Origin: an uncultured Succinivibrio sp.
Lineage (GTDB): Bacteria; Pseudomonadota; Gammaproteobacteria; Enterobacterales; Succinivibrionaceae
Direction: 5' to 3'
Assembly: GCA_900767695.1 (NCBI GenBank)
Contig: CAAGAC010000021.1
Location: forward strand, 1-15,438
Length of the DNA stretch: 15,438 bases
Shown: one piece after another, positions 13,457 through 15,438 of the stretch
Layout of the letters: each line of letters opens with the position of its first letter
How positions within the stretch are numbered: the stretch's first letter is position 1
The notes under the pieces: generated by a model
Database searches by the model: none
What the model saw: the letters and a program-made list of their open reading frames with translations, nothing else
What the model was told of the DNA's origin: nothing
Position numbers and translations under genes: made by a program

Positions 13457-14011
13457 ATGGCCAAGTACATCGACCTCACACCCCGCGCCACCAACCGCAT
13501 CATCGGCGGCGGCCAGCTCGTAAACGTTTCAACCCTGTCGAAGGACTGCGTGCCCGACGTGATGTCGGCCGCCTGGAACACCGCCTACGACAGCGACAAG
13601 CTGCTCGTCGTGCTCGATCTCGGGCACACCACCACGAAGAACATCATCGAGACCGGCAGGTTCGTGGTCAGCGTCCCGACCATCGATCAGGTGAGGGAAG
13701 TCTACAAGGTGGGCTCGGCCCACGGCCGCGACACCGGTGACAAGTTCAAGTGGGCCGGGATCGCCCCCGAGGAGTCCCGCACCCTGAGGATCCCGGTGAT
13801 CCCGGGCGAGATCGCCTACATCGAGTGCGAGCTTGAGGAGCCCGAGGTCTTCAGGAAGACCGGCGTGGCGATCGGCAGGGCGGTCGGCGTCTATGTCCGC
13901 GAGGATCTCTGGAACGCGCAGACTTCAAGCTTCGGCGAGGGCTACAGGCACATGCTCCACTACATCAATGAAAGCGAGTTCTACGCCGACGGCAAGATAG
14001 TCAAGGAATAA
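13457..14011 (+). CDS. Flavin reductase / flavoredoxin-like FMN-binding protein
   Basis: A 184-residue split-barrel flavoprotein. The segment PDVMSAAWNTAYDSDKLLVV, then LDLGHTTTKNIIETGRFVVSVPT, is the characteristic flavin reductase-like core (substrate pocket, T-rich FMN phosphate-binding loop, then the N-I-x-E-T-x-x-F-V-V-S motif). The C-terminal part (HYINESEFYADGKIV) matches the usual end of the family. It binds FMN in the cytoplasm and passes electrons from NAD(P)H or a protein donor; the partner is unknown. I chose ATG 13457 because AAAGGAG (13443-13449) lies 7 nt upstream; an in-frame ATG at 13427 overlaps the -10 candidate and has no ribosome site. It is divergent from the GT39-like gene and appears monocistronic. 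Confidence 0.88.
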   Translation: MAKYIDLTPRATNRIIGGGQLVNVSTLSKDCVPDVMSAAWNTAYDSDKLLVVLDLGHTTTKNIIETGRFVVSVPTIDQVREVYKVGSAHGRDTGDKFKWAGIAPEESRTLRIPVIPGEIAYIECELEEPEVFRKTGVAIGRAVGVYVREDLWNAQTSSFGEGYRHMLHYINESEFYADGKIVKE

Positions 14012-14024
14012 GCATGTAGCAAAG

Positions 14025-14071
14025 CCTGCGCTAGGCGCAGGAGAAGGCCGGCCCCCATGGAGCCGGCCTTC
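14025..14071 (+). terminator. Tandem hairpins after the flavin reductase gene
   Basis: CCTGCGC/GCGCAGG (14025-14031 and 14035-14041) is followed directly by GAAGGCCGGC/GCCGGCCTTC (14043-14052 and 14062-14071). The T content after the second stem is low (TTGCTG), so it is a moderate terminator. Confidence 0.6.
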
Positions 14072-14164
14072 TTGCTGCAGGCGATCACGCAATCCTCCCC
14101 TGCCCCTGAGCTTTGCGGCATCCTGTATGGAAGATTTGGCCTGTCATCTTCTTCAGGTACGTAT

Positions 14165-15202
14165 ATGAAAATCAGAACAGGAATCGCCGCTGCGGCCCTT
14201 GGCGCAGGCGCGGCAGCAACGCTTGCCGTATGCTCGATTGTCGCGGCAGGAATAGGCGAGGCAGGACTCAGGAAAGCCCTGTCCGAGTACGACATGGCCA
14301 CGATGAAGGAAGCCGAGCCTGGGTTTGAGGTCCCCAAGGATGGAGACTTCCCAGAAAGGTTTTTCAAATTGGGGGCATCGCTTGTCAATGGACTGCCTCC
14401 AGGGGAAAGCGGAGCCAAGCTCGTGGCTGATCTTTACAAGGAACAGTGCTATCTCGAGCCATCCCTTTCGGATGATTGCTTGAAGAAGCGCATCATGTTC
14501 AAGGGCAAGCTGTTCGCGCTTTATCAGAACTGCGACATCATGTATGGAGAAAACGGCAAGGCCTGCAGCGACTTTGCCGATGTCATCACCAGCTACTCGC
14601 TGGGCGGCGAGAACTCCCTTCTCAATGCAGCGATCGGCAAGACCGCCGATCCTCCAAGGCCTCATGCCGAGGCGGCGCACGACGCCAAGCCCCAGGAGAG
14701 GCTCAAGGCATTCACTTCCTTCCTGAAGCTGGAGAACAACGGCGTGATCAGGCGCGACTTCCTCGATATCTCCAAGGTCGATCCAGTTACCGGTGCGCCA
14801 GCAGTGAAGACAGATGCTTTCAGACCAATGTACGTCCACGGCTGCTATTTCGAGTACAGCGTCGCCGATGGCGTCTCCTGCTATCGTGCTGGAACAGACT
14901 TCATTCCAGGCATCTTCATGAAGAACAATGAAGACAGCAACGAGGAAAAAGTTGAGCTAAACATCAGGATGCTTAAGCGTGCCGTGAAAAAAGCCAACTT
15001 CCCGGATGCGGCAGTCCGGCTTGCAGCCCTTTACTCGGGCAAGGCGCAGATCGATCCCTCGATGGCCAGGTACATAGAGCAGGATCCCGGGGAGGCCGAG
15101 GAATACAAGGAAGCCTTCCTCAAGCTCTGCCCGACGGAAGGAGCCTCGGCGGCGTGCTCGCGGGCATGGCGCGAAAGCCCCTACATCTCCCTCGTCAAGT
15201 GA
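14165..15202 (+). CDS. Exported or membrane-anchored protein with four cysteine pairs, unknown function
   Basis: A 345-residue protein I do not recognise. Residues 1-30 are a short basic n-region and a long Ala-rich hydrophobic stretch, a signal peptide or membrane anchor; C23 lies inside it but the LAVC context is a poor lipobox. The rest is hydrophilic and helix-rich. Eight further cysteines fall in four pairs spaced 9-12 residues: C95/C105, C123/C134, C227/C239 and C322/C331, with Tyr and Ala nearby (RLAALYSGKAQ), reminiscent of Sel1/Hcp-type disulfide-stapled helical repeats but too diverged to assign. ATG 14165 is preferred over ATG 14057, which would begin inside the terminator hairpin upstream and bury the signal sequence; its Shine-Dalgarno (AGG) is weak. 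It is monocistronic. Confidence 0.72.
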   Translation: MKIRTGIAAAALGAGAAATLAVCSIVAAGIGEAGLRKALSEYDMATMKEAEPGFEVPKDGDFPERFFKLGASLVNGLPPGESGAKLVADLYKEQCYLEPSLSDDCLKKRIMFKGKLFALYQNCDIMYGENGKACSDFADVITSYSLGGENSLLNAAIGKTADPPRPHAEAAHDAKPQERLKAFTSFLKLENNGVIRRDFLDISKVDPVTGAPAVKTDAFRPMYVHGCYFEYSVADGVSCYRAGTDFIPGIFMKNNEDSNEEKVELNIRMLKRAVKKANFPDAAVRLAALYSGKAQIDPSMARYIEQDPGEAEEYKEAFLKLCPTEGASAACSRAWRESPYISLVK

Positions 15203-15207
15203 TTCCA

Positions 15208-15231
15208 GGCAGGGCCGTCTCCGGCCCTGCC
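15208..15231 (+). terminator. Hairpin after the cysteine-pair protein gene
   Basis: GGCAGGGCCG (15208-15217) pairs perfectly with CGGCCCTGCC (15222-15231) around TCTC, 5 nt after the stop. No T run follows, so intrinsic termination is uncertain. Confidence 0.5.
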
Positions 15232-15411
15232 GCCGCGTCATGCAGCGGTTGAATCCCTTTTTACTCACCGAACGCAAGACTGTGCTTGAAGCTGTACTGC
15301 ATTGACCTGTATTTTTTGAATCCATGCATCCAAGATACAAGAACATGCAAACTAATATCCATTCCTAACAAGAATATGGGCTGAAATACCGCAATGTGAT
15401 CGCGATCATCA
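15232..15411. other. Noncoding AT-richer end of the contig
   Basis: About 180 bases with lower GC than the rest and no credible ORF or RNA gene that I can see. Base composition changes sharply after the last gene, which could mark an intergenic or accessory boundary cut by the contig end. Confidence 0.5.
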
Positions 15412-15438
15412 AGATCGGAAGAGCACACGTCTGAACTC
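15412..15438 (+). other. Illumina TruSeq adapter read-through (artefact)
   Basis: The last 27 bases begin AGATCGGAAGAGC and continue ACACGTCTGAACTC, the standard Illumina TruSeq index-adapter sequence. This is not genomic and should be trimmed. Confidence 0.98.

Overview
This is a high-GC bacterial chromosomal window. The gene families fit a gammaproteobacterium: a hinT gene followed by an LpoB-like outer-membrane lipoprotein, a close match to E. coli YheS (ABC-F ATPase), and a YcfH-type TatD nuclease. A gut anaerobe of the Aeromonadales/Succinivibrionaceae type would fit, but I cannot fix the genus by eye. The last 27 bases are Illumina adapter sequence, so the right edge is an assembly end contaminated by adapter, not biology.

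Layout: (1) 71-1243, minus strand: an exported metallophosphoesterase. (2) 1468-5946, minus strand: a gene cluster in the order GT2 glycosyltransferase, ArnT-like membrane glycosyltransferase, NAD-dependent sugar-nucleotide epimerase and YcfH-type nuclease, closed by a strong intrinsic terminator at 1403-1426. The first three probably build and attach a surface sugar; ycfH is joined to the epimerase by overlap. (3) 5978-7436, plus strand: an extended -10 promoter, hinT, an lpoB-like gene and a terminator; it runs divergently from the glycosyl cluster. (4) 7505-9454, plus strand: yheS. (5) 9546-11386, plus strand: an accessory islet of very small genes ending in a terminator. (6) 11490-13289, minus strand: a second large membrane glycosyltransferase. 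(7) 13457-14011, plus strand: a flavin reductase-like protein, divergent from (6). (8) 14165-15202, plus strand: an unrecognised exported or membrane-anchored protein with four cysteine pairs. (9) 15203-15411: noncoding, then adapter.

The most unusual part is the islet in (5). Reading all three plus frames together shows four short genes that each become coherent if one or two point lesions are undone: a ribbon-helix-helix protein with an in-frame TAG, a short acidic ORF with a +1 shift, a coiled-coil/two-helix membrane protein with two -1 shifts, and a HicB/DUF1902-type protein with an in-frame TAA. Two tiny ORFs between them are intact: a 27-residue hydrophobic peptide and a 65-residue acidic protein. 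The flanking long genes carry no such lesions, and TAG is an ordinary stop elsewhere in the window, so this looks like a decaying mobile remnant rather than bad sequence or recoding. A 12-bp perfect palindrome covers the Shine-Dalgarno of the ribbon-helix-helix gene, and several hairpins lie just downstream of that gene.

I did not see CRISPR arrays, tRNA or rRNA genes, transposases, integrases or a relaxase.
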